A DNA stretch of 5,667 bases from Acidimicrobiia bacterium (GCA_009377735.1 WHTL01000268.1:1-5667); one strand, 5' to 3'; shown: positions 1-5,489, counted from the first letter of the stretch. Numbers and translations are program-made. The notes: generated from the sequence alone by a model not told the origin.

Positions 1-134
1 AAACCGTCACCGACCCCACCGGACAACGTATCCAACAAGCCCTCAACGTCCTCAACAACCAACCACGCCGCAGCCTCAACTGGAGCACACCCAACAAGAT
101 CTACAATCAGTACCTGCGTGCAGTCACCGACTGA
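1..134 (+). CDS. IS30-family transposase, C-terminal fragment (cut by window start)
   Basis: Reading from base 3, 43 codons run to a TGA at 132-134. The peptide contains ALNVLNNQPRRSLNWSTP followed by NKIYNQYL. This matches the end of IS30-type DDE transposases, where a stretch like LNxRPRKxLGWxTPxEV follows the catalytic Glu. The catalytic residues themselves lie outside the window, so activity cannot be judged. The enzyme would cut and join the ends of its own insertion sequence. The stop lies only 38 bp from the stop codon of the convergent M23 peptidase gene (173), so the right end of the insertion sequence must fall in about 135-172 or overlap the peptidase 3' end. Family assignment rests on this one tail motif and is good but not certain. 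Confidence 0.75.
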   Translation, partial: TVTDPTGQRIQQALNVLNNQPRRSLNWSTPNKIYNQYLRAVTD

Positions 135-141
135 ACTCGCC

Positions 142-172
142 GGAGTCCCCCAGAAGTGGGAGTCCCCCAGAA
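142..172. repeat. 17-bp tandem repeat, two copies, sharing the core of the downstream hairpin repeat
   Basis: GGAGTCCCCCAGAA occurs at 142-155 and again at 159-172, a period of 17 bp. Its reverse complement TTCTGGGGGACTCC is found exactly at 5489-5502, and 13 of the 14 bases are found at 5045-5057. There it forms the left arm and loop of a hairpin. The second copy ends directly before the M23 stop codon (TAG, complement of 173-175). Located between an IS30-type transposase and the peptidase stop, it may be part of the insertion-sequence end, or half of a hairpin repeat split by the insertion. Confidence 0.8.
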
Positions 173-1375
173 CTAACAGAGTTGGCTTGCCAACGGGGTG
201 GGGTTGATGGCGCCGCCGCCGCCGGGGTGGTACTCCCAGTGGAGATGCGGGGTTCCTTCCGGGGCATTGCCACTGGTGCCCATGTATCCGATGATGGTTC
301 CGGCGGACACGTGCTGACCCTCACTGATCCCGGCGTAGCTGTCTAGATGTGCGTAGTAGAACTCGTCGCCCGCATCAGAGGCGAACCAGATCGTAACCCC
401 ACCCAGTGAACTAGATGAAAGACGGGCGATTGTGCCATCGAAGGCCGCTGCCAATGGGGTTCCGTAGGCGCCGAGCATGTCGACTCCCTGATGGGCCCTA
501 CCTCCGGAGCGGGGGGCACCCCAGGTATCGGTAAAGGAAACTGGTCCAGCGACAGGGCAGGCACTGCCGCCGCCTCCACCGTCATCGTCATCATCGTCGG
601 GTGGTGGCTCGGTGTCGGGTGGTGGCTCGGTGTCGGGTGGCGGTTCCTCATCATTGCCACCGTCATCGGAGCCACCGTCATCGGAGCCGCTGTCGTCATC
701 CGGCTGTGTGGTTGTAGTGGCCTGACGCTCCCGCTCCTCCTGGGCGCGTCGTTCTGCCTCCTCACGGCGTTGCCGTTCCAGTTCGGCCTGACGGCGTGCT
801 TCCTCTTCGATCAGGAACTGTTCGTAGAGCTGATCGTACGCTCCTTGGGCCGTCGACAACTCATCTTGGATCTGGGCACTCAGTGTCTCCAGTTCTTTGG
901 CGACCTCGGTCTCCTCCGCTTCGGCCGCGGCCAGGAGTTCGGTCTCCGACTCGAGTCTGGCTCTGGTGGTGAGGAGTTGGTTGATCTCCGCTTCCTCGGT
1001 GCCCGATACCGTTTCTAGATACTCAGTGCCGGCTTCGATGGTCTGGCTGTCCGTGTTGAAGATGAGCTCGATGTTCTCCCCGGATGTCTTGCCCATGTAC
1101 AACTCGACGGCCAACTCCGCGAGGCGCTCGTCGGATCCGACCAAATTCTCCTTTGCCTGCTGGATGCTCTCGCCCAGGACTGTGATCTGATCCTCAAGCT
1201 CCGCCTGACGCGCCCAGGCGGCGTTGAGGTCTGCGGCGACTTCGTTGGCACGGGATTGAGCCTCGTCCACAACCGACCGCGCCTCTTCGAGGTCCTCATC
1301 GGTTACCTGGGCGATGACAGGCGTTGCCAGGGCCGCGATTACTAGGAGTGCCAGTGCCAACCGAAGATACTTCAT
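173..1375 (-). CDS. Secreted coiled-coil M23 (LytM/EnvC-like) metallopeptidase
   Basis: The 400-residue product is predicted to cut peptide cross-links of peptidoglycan outside the membrane. Residues 1-22 form a signal peptide (MKYLRL start, hydrophobic core, likely cleavage after PVIA). Residues 25-218 are rich in Glu, Ala, Leu and Arg and look like two long coiled-coil stretches, as in EnvC- or RipA-type division hydrolases. Residues 220-271 are a low-complexity linker (TTTT, DDGG, EPPPDT repeats, Asp and Gly runs). The M23 domain spans about 273-400: HQGVD supplies zinc ligands H295 and D299, YAHLD gives H343, and HLHWE gives H377 and zinc ligand H379. The full catalytic set is present. 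C273 at the domain start and C400 as the last residue could form a disulfide. The ATG at 1375 has AAGGAG 12 nt upstream. It is the last gene of the - strand run, 40 bp after the MBL gene. The exact cellular role is inferred. Confidence 0.9.
   Translation of the reverse strand: MKYLRLALALLVIAALATPVIAQVTDEDLEEARSVVDEAQSRANEVAADLNAAWARQAELEDQITVLGESIQQAKENLVGSDERLAELAVELYMGKTSGENIELIFNTDSQTIEAGTEYLETVSGTEEAEINQLLTTRARLESETELLAAAEAEETEVAKELETLSAQIQDELSTAQGAYDQLYEQFLIEEEARRQAELERQRREEAERRAQEERERQATTTTQPDDDSGSDDGGSDDGGNDEEPPPDTEPPPDTEPPPDDDDDDGGGGGSACPVAGPVSFTDTWGAPRSGGRAHQGVDMLGAYGTPLAAAFDGTIARLSSSSLGGVTIWFASDAGDEFYYAHLDSYAGISEGQHVSAGTIIGYMGTSGNAPEGTPHLHWEYHPGGGGAINPTPLASQLC
596..649. repeat. 18-bp tandem repeat coding the EPPPDT linker
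   Basis: Two identical 18-bp units (596-613 and 614-631) are followed by a third, diverged one (632-649). The frame is kept, so they encode EPPPDT repeats in the linker of the M23 peptidase. Copy number could vary between strains without breaking the gene, changing the tether length of the catalytic domain. Confidence 0.8.
657..686. repeat. 15-bp tandem repeat coding the GSDDG linker
   Basis: CCACCGTCATCGGAG occurs twice in direct tandem (657-671 and 672-686), with a diverged partial unit after it. It is in frame within the M23 peptidase and encodes the GSDDG-type acidic linker. Confidence 0.75.
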
Positions 1376-1387
1376 CGAGAGCCGAAA

Positions 1388-1393
1388 CTCCTT
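1388..1393 (-). promoter_or_regulatory. Shine-Dalgarno of the M23 gene
   Basis: AAGGAG on the - strand, 12 nt before the ATG at 1375; the spacing is long but usable. Part of it lies in a small inverted repeat (CTTGGA at 1391-1396, TCCAAG at 1402-1407, 5-nt loop), so an mRNA hairpin could partly mask the site. The whole arrangement sits in the 40-bp gap after the MBL gene. Confidence 0.5.
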
Positions 1394-1415
1394 GGAGCAA
1401 ATCCAAGTGCATGGT

Positions 1416-2228
1416 TCATCGATCGGGTTTCCCCTGAGATGGTGGCATTCTTCGCACTTTCAACTCGGAGCCGTTGGTCACTGTAGTAAATAGCCCCTCC
1501 GACTCAAGTTTTGCCAAGTGTGCCCGCACGGACCTTGACGCCAGGGGATGGAGCGAAGGATCCACAGAAGAGTACACCTCCTCGACGATAAGGGCCAAGG
1601 TATCGGCTCCTGCGTCAATCGCGCTGATGATCTCCTCTTCGCGTTGCAAGCGGTGTGCCACATACCAGTCGATCACTTCGTATGGGCGGTCCATGACTTC
1701 GCCATGCCCCGGGTACAGGGCGCTGAGGTCGAGGGGGCGGATCTTCTCCAGGGAATGGAGATAGGCAATGAGATCCTCGATCATGACCGACCCTCCACCC
1801 ATGATGTGATCACCGGTGAAGAGGACCTTGCCTGCGAGGAAACAGAGGTGATCCTCGGAATGGCCGGGGGTGTGGATGACGGAGAGATCGACGTCCCCCA
1901 CCGACAACACCGACCCCTCCACCAACTGCTCGTCAGGGTCGAACTCGGGACCTGGTTGGTGGCCAACGGCGGGAACACCAAGGTCACGGGCCAATGGGTT
2001 GGCGAGGGGTGCATGATCGGAGTGGGTATGGGTGACGAGAACCGCCCGGGGCACGGCCTCGCCCAACTCGGAAATGATGCTTTCTGCATGAGTTGCATCG
2101 ACCGGTCCGGGATCGATGATCACCGCCGCCGACCCGGACACAAGTATCCATGTATTGGTCCCTGGACCCGTATATGGCCCGGGATTGGCGGCAAGAACCC
2201 TACGGATCTCCATGGATGTCTCAACCAT
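1416..2228 (-). CDS. LACTB2-like metallo-beta-lactamase-fold hydrolase
   Basis: The 270-residue product is a soluble di-zinc hydrolase of the MBL fold. The early GTNTWIL and IIDPGPVD stretches are typical of the LACTB2 branch. The metal motif HTHSDH (H67, H69, D71, H72) is followed by H123 (TPGHSEDH), D140 (FTGDH) and H175 (YPGHGE), so all ligands are present. Residues about 226-250 (HPLASRSVRAHLAKLESEG) form the small winged-helix end found in LACTB2 proteins. Human LACTB2 is an endoribonuclease; bacterial substrates are mostly unknown, so no reaction is assigned. The ATG at 2228 overlaps the Nudix stop by 8 bp (ATGGTTGA) and has only a weak GGA upstream, which suggests translational coupling. 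A second in-frame ATG at 2213 is possible. The open frame extends to 2492, but that part overlaps Nudix and does not look like an MBL protein. Confidence 0.9.
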   Translation of the reverse strand: MVETSMEIRRVLAANPGPYTGPGTNTWILVSGSAAVIIDPGPVDATHAESIISELGEAVPRAVLVTHTHSDHAPLANPLARDLGVPAVGHQPGPEFDPDEQLVEGSVLSVGDVDLSVIHTPGHSEDHLCFLAGKVLFTGDHIMGGGSVMIEDLIAYLHSLEKIRPLDLSALYPGHGEVMDRPYEVIDWYVAHRLQREEEIISAIDAGADTLALIVEEVYSSVDPSLHPLASRSVRAHLAKLESEGLFTTVTNGSELKVRRMPPSQGKPDR

Positions 2229-2874
2229 CGTCGAGTATCCAGGATGGCTCGTCGATGCTGTCGTTCTCGATGATCGGGAGAACCGTTTGGGTTCGCCGCG
2301 ACTCGGCGGAGGAAATGGCGGCTTGTGCAGAGTCGAACTGATCCAGCCAACGCAGATGAAATGTCGTCGGTGTGACCATATCCCACACTTCCGAAGCCAC
2401 GTTCTCCAGCGCCTCCGCCACCGGCACCCAACCGGCCCACACGACCTCGTCGGGTGCCGGGCGTAGCTCGGGGGTGGTGCCGGCGGAAACAACGAAGAAC
2501 GCTGTGTCGAACCTGTAGGGCATGAAGTCGGGGGTGATCCAGCGGGCGAGCGGCACCGGTGACGTCCCGTCTAGTCGACATCCCGTAGCGGACAAGACTT
2601 CGGCGACGGGTCCCCCGGGGAGAGCCTGCCACCCCTCAGTGGTTAGAAAGAGGCCAACTTCTTCTGCCGTCTCCCGAAGGGCCGTGGCCAGGCCATCTGG
2701 AGGTGACCCTTCGATGGGTAGATGGACATCGTCTGGATCGACGCTTCCCCCCGGAAAGACGTGATGGCCGGGAAAACTCCCCCTTCGAGGACGTTCCACC
2801 ATCACGACGTCAAGTTCCCCATCCCGTTCCCGAACAATGATGAGGGTGGCTGCTGGAACGGGTGTCACCACCAT
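2221..2874 (-). CDS. NUDT19/RP2-like Nudix hydrolase
   Basis: The 217-residue product should hydrolyse a nucleoside diphosphate linked to another group, using Mg2+ or Mn2+. The Nudix box is visible but stretched: FPGGSVDPDD (39-49) and then RETAEEVGL (67-75), with about ten extra residues between the Gly and Arg-Glu parts. That insertion, together with ARWITPDFMPYRFDTAFFV (110-128), marks the NUDT19/RP2p group; mammalian NUDT19 acts on CoA esters. The metal-binding REtxEE core is intact. Substrate here is inferred only from the group. The ATG at 2874 has GGTGAT 6 nt upstream (2886-2881), a good match to the 16S tail. It starts 38 bp after whiB and overlaps the MBL gene, so it is most likely in the same transcript. 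Confidence 0.9.
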   Translation of the reverse strand: MVVTPVPAATLIIVRERDGELDVVMVERPRRGSFPGHHVFPGGSVDPDDVHLPIEGSPPDGLATALRETAEEVGLFLTTEGWQALPGGPVAEVLSATGCRLDGTSPVPLARWITPDFMPYRFDTAFFVVSAGTTPELRPAPDEVVWAGWVPVAEALENVASEVWDMVTPTTFHLRWLDQFDSAQAAISSAESRRTQTVLPIIENDSIDEPSWILDDG

Positions 2875-2880
2875 CTACAA

Positions 2881-2886
2881 ATCACC
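2881..2886 (-). promoter_or_regulatory. Shine-Dalgarno of the Nudix gene
   Basis: GGTGAT on the - strand, 6 nt before the ATG at 2874. It pairs with the ATCACC part of the 16S rRNA 3' end and supports this start. Confidence 0.55.
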
Positions 2887-2912
2887 AGCCACCGACCGTT
2901 TGGGGCGTGTCG

Positions 2913-3167
2913 TCAGGAGTTGACGACCGCTACCAGTTCCTTCCGCTCCGACTCGGAGTATCCCCCCCAGATCCCGAAGAGCTCCTTGGTCTCCATTGCG
3001 TACGCGGCGCATTCCTGCTGTACCGGACACACATTGCAAATCGCTTTCGCCCGTGCCTCTCGCCGTAAACGGCTCTCCTTGGGCTCGAAGGTAGATGGTG
3101 GGAAGAAGAGGTGGGCATGGTTTCCCCTGCACAATGCGCGCAGTTGCCACGATTCGGTGTCCGACAA
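2913..3167 (-). CDS. WhiB-family iron-sulfur transcription regulator
   Basis: The product is a small actinobacterial regulator that binds a [4Fe-4S] cluster through four cysteines and usually works with the principal sigma factor. The TTG start at 3167 gives 84 residues, usual for the family. The cluster cysteines are C13 (ALCRG), C44 and C47 (ICNVCPV) and C53 (QECAAYA); the C-X2-C-X5-C block is perfect. The turn motif GIWGGYS (65-71) and the basic tail SERKEL follow. The TTG start is chosen because a perfect AAGGAGG lies 8 nt upstream and because SDTESWQLRALC is a normal WhiB beginning. A longer form from a GTG at 3239 (108 residues) has a weak ribosome site and adds an unrelated leader with two more cysteines. 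It heads the whiB, Nudix, MBL, M23 run. Which of WhiB1-7 it corresponds to cannot be told from motifs alone. Confidence 0.9.
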   Translation of the reverse strand: MSDTESWQLRALCRGNHAHLFFPPSTFEPKESRLRREARAKAICNVCPVQQECAAYAMETKELFGIWGGYSESERKELVAVVNS

Positions 3168-3175
3168 ACCAACGT

Positions 3176-3182
3176 CCTCCTT
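3176..3182 (-). promoter_or_regulatory. Shine-Dalgarno that sets the whiB start at TTG
   Basis: AAGGAGG on the - strand with an 8-nt spacer to the TTG codon at 3167-3165. It is the strongest ribosome site in the window and argues for the 84-residue WhiB over the GTG-initiated 108-residue form. Confidence 0.7.
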
Positions 3183-3217
3183 GTTCGGGTAGGCATCTGT
3201 AAAGGTCTTGCAATCGC

Positions 3218-3246
3218 AACTTAGGGCAGCAATCGCCACCGCGCAA
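3218..3246 (-). promoter_or_regulatory. Possible promoter of the whiB operon
   Basis: On the - strand TTGCGC (3246-3241), a 17-bp spacer and TAAGTT (3223-3218) fit the loose actinobacterial TTGNNN-17-TANNNT pattern. Transcription would start near 3211, leaving a leader of about 44 nt before the TTG start with its AAGGAGG. The match is weak (3/6 at each hexamer). If it is right, the GTG at 3239 would lie inside the promoter and could not be the start. Confidence 0.3.
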
Positions 3247-3294
3247 GACCAGAAGCAAAGAATTCGCGGGTTAGCGCCCAGGACTACACCGGTG

Positions 3295-4488
3295 TTATTC
3301 GCTTGGTTGCGCTGGCTCTACTTCGAGGAATACGCCATCAACCTCTATCACCCGCACCCTATCCCCTGCTCGTATCCCGGCCTCGCGATGGGAGCCCGCC
3401 TGCCAGGTGGCACCATCGATCTCCACCTCGCCATCGGGTTGCATGTCCCCGAGGGCATTGCCCTCCCTGCCGATCATGCCTTCGGCGCCAAGCGTCGGCG
3501 TCGAGAATCGGGACCGTCCCACGACCGGCATAGCTAAAAGGTAGAAGAAGAGGACGGCAAGAACGGCGGCTACAACCAAGGGCCAGCTTGTGGTGATTGC
3601 CGGACCGCCCCCGTTGAGAGTGAGACCTCCTGCCGTCATCAGGAGCGCTCCAGTTGCTGAGAGGGCGAATACGCCGCCACGCTGATGGGATGCCGTGAGC
3701 GCTACCCACCCCAGAAGGATGAGAGCCAAAGCCCACCACCGGAATGGGAGAACGGCAAGACCATAGAACCCGAGAACCATGCTCAACACCCCGGTGGCGG
3801 CGGCAATCCCGGGACCGATCGCATAGAACTCGAAGGTCACAACGGCCAGGCCCACCACGAGAAAGAAGAATGCGGCGTGGGGGGTGGTAGCCAGATGCAA
3901 AAATTGCGACCAATAACTGGGCGTGTGGAAAACGATACGCAGGGTCGTGATTTCGCCTTCGGCGTTGAGGGTCAGCGACTCGATAGGATCCCCGTCCGTT
4001 CCCGGCATGCCATCAACGGTCTGGAACACCTGCTGCAGCGTGGGCACCAACTCGTCCACACCGTCGGGGAGGGCACCTGGCGCCACTTCGATGACGGAGC
4101 CATCCTCTCCTGTGAACCTGGCACCGCTGGAGGAGAACACGTAATCGGCGACGTCGAGAATTCGCTGGGCATCACCCCTGATCTCTGCCGGAATCGGACC
4201 CACCCAAACAACCACAGGGACCGAGGACGTGTCGATGGCATCGATTAGGGCATCCATCCGTTCGGGAGGAACCCCGGCACTCCCCCAGCTATCCATCTGG
4301 ATCACCACCACTTCACTGCCGCTGGCTGCCACCTCGGCGAGTGTCGACTCGATGAAATCGACCGTCAGCCTGTCGATTGTGCCGGAGACCTCGACGACGT
4401 CGACCGAGGGGGACTCAGTCTGCCCGAGAGCACCCAGGGACGGCACCACGGAGAACAACAATGCGGCGATGAGAATGAGACGTTTCAC
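3295..4488 (-). CDS. NfeD-family membrane protein with degenerate ClpP-like domain
   Basis: The 397-residue product is the long NfeD type: signal peptide (1 to about 22), extracytoplasmic ClpP-like domain (about 28-190), about five membrane segments (about 204-224, 225-246, 251-266, 272-290, 301-322) and a C-terminal OB-fold NfeD domain (about 333-392, LGAEGMIGREGNAL to VIEVDGVFLEV). Related proteins pair with stomatin/SPFH proteins; active ones such as archaeal PH1510 are Ser/Lys proteases. Here the usual TPGG loop is DSWGSAG (66-72) and the usual RAASAG catalytic serine motif is IPAEIRGDAQ (99-108). The only lysine in the protein is K2, in the signal peptide. It is therefore almost certainly not a Ser/Lys protease and may act as a scaffold. 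No stomatin gene is in the window. The GTG start at 4488 has no Shine-Dalgarno (CTCCTCTCG precedes it), consistent with a leaderless mRNA; the signal peptide supports the start. Confidence 0.88.
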   Translation of the reverse strand: MKRLILIAALLFSVVPSLGALGQTESPSVDVVEVSGTIDRLTVDFIESTLAEVAASGSEVVVIQMDSWGSAGVPPERMDALIDAIDTSSVPVVVWVGPIPAEIRGDAQRILDVADYVFSSSGARFTGEDGSVIEVAPGALPDGVDELVPTLQQVFQTVDGMPGTDGDPIESLTLNAEGEITTLRIVFHTPSYWSQFLHLATTPHAAFFFLVVGLAVVTFEFYAIGPGIAAATGVLSMVLGFYGLAVLPFRWWALALILLGWVALTASHQRGGVFALSATGALLMTAGGLTLNGGGPAITTSWPLVVAAVLAVLFFYLLAMPVVGRSRFSTPTLGAEGMIGREGNALGDMQPDGEVEIDGATWQAGSHREAGIRAGDRVRVIEVDGVFLEVEPAQPSE

Positions 4489-4497
4489 CGAGAGGAG

Positions 4498-4503
4498 ATG
4501 TTA
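4498..4503 (-). promoter_or_regulatory. -10-like element for a leaderless NfeD transcript
   Basis: TAACAT on the - strand fits TANNNT and ends 9 nt before the GTG at 4488. Transcription would begin at or within about three bases of the start codon, explaining the missing Shine-Dalgarno. No -35 element is evident. Confidence 0.4.
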
Positions 4504-4534
4504 GGGCTGAGAATCTACCCGCTTCCGCATGCAC

Positions 4535-4540
4535 TAACGT
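4535..4540 (+). promoter_or_regulatory. -10-like element for a leaderless receiver-protein transcript
   Basis: TAACGT on the + strand ends 9 nt before the ATG at 4550, the same distance as the mirror element for the NfeD gene. The bases before the ATG (CGGTCCTCC) carry no Shine-Dalgarno. No clear -35 is seen. Confidence 0.4.
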
Positions 4541-4549
4541 CGGTCCTCC

Positions 4550-4915
4550 ATGTCCACCGTTCTTCTCATTGCCGACAGCGAGTGGGTCATCAACGATGTC
4601 CACGCCACTCTCAGTAGCCCGGACCGAGAGATCGTGGTTCTCAACGACCCCGTCCTCGTTTCGGCGACCGCCGCCGACGTGAAACCCGATGTCGCCGTGA
4701 TCGACCTCCAGGTAGGAGCAATGGGGGGAATGGCGATCGTGCGGGAGCTCCACGACGGCCAGGCCCTGGGACAGGTCCCCCACTTCCCCACCGTCCTCCT
4801 CCTGGATCGGACCGCCGACCGGTTCCTCGCCCGCCGATCAGGCGCCAATGCCTCGGTGGTCAAACCGTTCTCCGCGCAGGAACTCCGCTCCGCGGTAACC
4901 CGGATCCTGCTGTAG
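4550..4915 (+). CDS. Stand-alone response-regulator receiver-like protein, atypical
   Basis: The 121-residue product is one receiver domain (CheY fold) with no output domain, so any signal must pass by protein contact. D52 (AVIDLQ) is in the place of the phosphorylated Asp and K105 (VVKPF) is the conserved Lys. In the first strand, IADSEW puts D9 and S10 where two acidic residues normally bind Mg2+. The fourth strand ends LLLDR, so the usual switch Thr is replaced by Leu85. Phosphorylation may be weak, or the protein may be a pseudo-receiver locked in one state. No histidine kinase is nearby. It is divergent from the NfeD gene with 61 bp between starts, and is followed 47 bp later by tRNA-Pro on the same strand. 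The ATG at 4550 has no Shine-Dalgarno; a leaderless mRNA is likely. The fold is clear, the role unknown. Confidence 0.85.
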   Translation: MSTVLLIADSEWVINDVHATLSSPDREIVVLNDPVLVSATAADVKPDVAVIDLQVGAMGGMAIVRELHDGQALGQVPHFPTVLLLDRTADRFLARRSGANASVVKPFSAQELRSAVTRILL

Positions 4916-4926
4916 AAGACAGGCGA

Positions 4927-4945
4927 ATCTCGGACGTTGCGAGAT
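4927..4945. other. Small inverted repeat between receiver gene and tRNA
   Basis: ATCTCG (4927-4932) and CGAGAT (4940-4945) form a 6-bp stem with a 7-nt loop, 11 nt after the receiver gene stop. No T run follows, so it is at best a weak or Rho-assisted end signal. Confidence 0.3.
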
Positions 4946-4948
4946 CGT

Positions 4949-4954
4949 TAGAAT
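4949..4954 (+). promoter_or_regulatory. -10-like element for tRNA-Pro
   Basis: TAGAAT matches the -10 consensus at five of six bases and ends 8 nt before the tRNA. The gene may therefore have its own promoter rather than depending on read-through. No convincing -35 lies 16-18 bp upstream. Confidence 0.35.
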
Positions 4955-4962
4955 ACCCCTAT

Positions 4963-5036
4963 CGGGACGTGGCGCAGCTTGGTAGCGCGCATCGTTCGGG
5001 ACGATGAGGTCGCCGGTTCAAATCCGGCCGTCCCGA
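4963..5036 (+). tRNA. tRNA-Pro (anticodon CGG)
   Basis: A full cloverleaf can be folded by eye. The acceptor stem is CGGGACG (4963-4969) with CGTCCCG (5029-5035), and A5036 is the discriminator. The D stem is GCGC/GCGC, the anticodon stem CATCG/CGATG (4990-4994 and 5002-5006), and the T stem GCCGG/CCGGC with loop TTCAAAT. The loop TTCGGGA places anticodon CGG at 4997-4999, which reads the proline codon CCG. The C1-G72 start pair is typical of bacterial tRNA-Pro. CCA is not encoded and must be added after transcription. Confidence 0.95.
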
Positions 5037-5044
5037 CTGTGATG

Positions 5045-5116
5045 TCTGGGGGACTCCGTCCCCCAGACCCCCTACGGCTGCCTCGACGTTCTCGTCTCGC
5101 GTGGTCGGTGCCATCC
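5045..5116. repeat. Hairpin-headed 72-bp repeat, copy A
   Basis: This copy matches 5490-5561 at 65 of 72 positions. It opens with an almost continuous inverted repeat: left arm GTCTGGGGGAC (5044-5054), loop TCC, right arm GTCCCCCAGAC (5058-5068), 11 paired bases. ACGGCTGCCTCGAC and CTCGCGTGGTCGG are conserved after it. It starts 8 bp after tRNA-Pro, so the hairpin could end the tRNA transcript, though C-rich sequence rather than T follows. Confidence 0.8.
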
Positions 5117-5489
5117 GGCCTCACCTCCGCGACCTTGCGCCTGTCTGTCGCGTCGGGGTGTTGTCGGGTCCAGTGTGGTTTCGACTTGCTGTCTCACCTG
5201 GTCGCGGGTTTCCTTGGTGCATCGCTCACCCCGATTTAGGTTTTCCACCTGCCACCACGGCATCTGCACAACCTCTCACGTCCTGGGGGCCTGTGATCGT
5301 TGCCGTTACGGCACACCCGGGCCCTAATCTCACCGACTCAGACGTTCCCCATCAGATGACCTTCCCCACGCGACTCTTCCCCTACACGATCGGAGGCAAA
5401 GGGTCGGGTGGCGACTTCCGAGTCAGAAACGATCCGCGACTGCCAACTCTGTTTGGTGTGGTCTTGTTGTGAACGTCGGCACTCCTATT

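Noticed and set aside
181..194. GTTGGC-TT-GCCAAC inverted repeat at the M23 3' end
   Set aside because: The 2-nt loop is too tight for a stable full hairpin, no T run follows on either strand, and it is inside coding sequence.
491..1018. 175-codon + strand frame opposite the M23 gene
   Set aside because: It is the complement of the coiled-coil and linker coding sequence, whose composition keeps several frames open; it has no ribosome site or motif.
1548..2273. 241-codon + strand frame opposite the MBL gene
   Set aside because: It is a shadow of high-GC coding sequence; the opposite strand has a complete set of MBL metal ligands.
2229..2492. Upstream extension of the MBL gene to 2492 (358 residues)
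   Set aside because: The extra 88 residues overlap the well-supported Nudix gene and are Pro/Arg/Ser-rich shadow sequence. MBL similarity begins after the ATG at 2228.
4979..5239. 86-codon open frame on the + strand
   Set aside because: It begins inside the tRNA-Pro gene and runs through repeat copy A.
5072..5269. 65-codon open frame on the - strand
   Set aside because: No ribosome site or family features could be supported; part of it covers the repeat tail. Kept as non-coding.
5101..5472. 123-codon open frame on the + strand after tRNA-Pro
   Set aside because: It starts inside the conserved part of repeat copy A, has no ribosome site and no recognisable motif; its composition is like the non-coding surroundings.
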